In this document: positions 5,788 through 6,479 of the stretch, piece by piece
How the letters are laid out: each line of letters starts with the position of its first letter
Numbering within the stretch: the stretch's first letter is position 1
Source: Clostridiales bacterium
Lineage (GTDB): Bacteria > Bacillota > Clostridia > Tissierellales > Sedimentibacteraceae
Length of the DNA stretch: 6,479 nucleotides
NCBI GenBank assembly: GCA_003497505.1
Contig: DNNV01000018.1
Coordinates: 3,727-10,205, forward strand
Direction of reading: 5' to 3'
The notes under the pieces: model-generated
What the model saw: only the letters and a program-made list of their open reading frames with translations
The model's database searches: none
What the model was told of the DNA's origin: nothing
Translations under genes and position numbers: made by a program

Positions 5788-6479
5788 GTGAAAAAGTTTG
5801 AAGAAATAATAGAATACGCTCGGGAACGAGCAGGAGCGGAAGGACCTAAGAAAATTGCAGTTGCGGTTGCACAGGATGAAGATGTGCTGAAAGCTGTGAA
5901 AGAAGCTGTAAATGAAAATATATGTGTACCTGTTCTTGTAGGTGACAGAGAAAAAATAACAGACATATGCGGTGAAATACAGTTTGACATAAGCGACATC
6001 GAAATAATTGACGAAAAGGATGGAACAGAAGCCTGCAGGAAAGCAGTATCTCTTGTAAGCAGCAAAAAAGCTGATATCGTCATGAAGGGCTTAATAGACA
6101 CCTCAATTATTTTAAAGGCTGTTCTGGACAAGGAAATAGGCCTGAGGACAGGCAATGTATTGAGCCATGCGGCTGTTTTTTCTGTAGACACATATCACAA
6201 ATTCTTCATAGTTACGGATGCTGCCATGAGCATAGCACCTGATGCCGATGAAAAAAGACAGATAATTGAGAATTCCGTAGTGCTCAGCCGTGCGTTGGGA
6301 GCAGAGATCCCAAAGGTTACTGTAATTTGTGCAAAGGAAAAAGTAAATCCCAAGATGCAGGCAACGCTGGATGCACAGGAGCTGGTGCAAATGCAGCAGG
6401 ATGGAAGGATTTCGGGCTGCATAGTGGAAGGACCATATGCTCTGGACAATGCAATTTCCAGAGAAGCAAGATCGGAAGA
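5788..6479 (+). CDS. ptb: Phosphate butyryltransferase (3' end outside the window)
   Basis: 230 codons are visible from GTG 5788. Family members have about 300 residues, so roughly the last 70 are missing. The enzyme exchanges CoA of butyryl-CoA (often also branched acyl-CoAs) for phosphate; butyrate kinase then makes ATP and butyrate from the acyl phosphate in the cytoplasm. Family motifs seen are VMKGLIDTS (98-106), GNVLSHAAVF (122-131), FIVTDAAMSIAPD (140-152), PKMQATLDA (188-196) and EGPYALDNAIS (214-224). The short single-domain form and these motifs favour Ptb over phosphate acetyltransferase, although substrate range cannot be read from sequence. It is the first gene after a terminator and a consensus sigma-54 promoter, so it probably depends on SigL and the upstream EBP. 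A buk gene beyond the window is expected but not seen. Confidence 0.93.
   Translation, partial: MKKFEEIIEYARERAGAEGPKKIAVAVAQDEDVLKAVKEAVNENICVPVLVGDREKITDICGEIQFDISDIEIIDEKDGTEACRKAVSLVSSKKADIVMKGLIDTSIILKAVLDKEIGLRTGNVLSHAAVFSVDTYHKFFIVTDAAMSIAPDADEKRQIIENSVVLSRALGAEIPKVTVICAKEKVNPKMQATLDAQELVQMQQDGRISGCIVEGPYALDNAISREARSE

Overview
The window reads as chromosome of a low-GC, Gram-positive anaerobe of the Clostridia (or a related Firmicutes class). The evidence is the AT-rich sequence, the strong purine-rich ribosome binding sites, a cdaA-cdaR pair of Firmicutes type, and a phosphate butyryltransferase gene. I cannot name the genus. All six genes lie on the + strand and coding density is high. 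No mobile element, tRNA, rRNA or CRISPR array was seen.

Layout: (1) 1-724, the 3' end of a YgiQ-family radical SAM gene. (2) 725-827, an AT-rich gap with a plausible sigma-A-type promoter overlapped by an inverted repeat. (3) 828-5598, a tightly packed set of four genes: a membrane-anchored CapA-family protein, the diadenylate cyclase CdaA, its partner CdaR (YbbR repeats, overlapping cdaA by 20 bases), and a PAS/AAA+/Fis-type sigma-54 enhancer-binding protein (EBP) that starts 2 bases after cdaR. (4) 5599-5787, a dense regulatory region. It holds paired TGCAA-N4-TTGCA palindromes, an intrinsic terminator, a consensus-perfect -24/-12 sigma-54 promoter and a strong ribosome binding site. (5) 5788-6479, the 5' three quarters of ptb (phosphate butyryltransferase), running off the window.

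The most coherent story is a sigma-54 circuit. The PAS-containing EBP probably binds the palindromes about 140-170 bases upstream and switches on ptb, and probably a butyrate kinase gene beyond the window. This resembles the known BkdR-SigL control of the ptb-bcd-buk operon in Bacillus subtilis. The unusual point is where the activator gene sits: directly behind cdaA-cdaR, the place often held by glmM in Firmicutes. An acyl-phosphate/butyrate pathway regulator would therefore be co-transcribed with c-di-AMP synthesis genes. I see no wholly new system. The families are all known, and the interest lies in the gene order and in the architecture of the intergenic control region.
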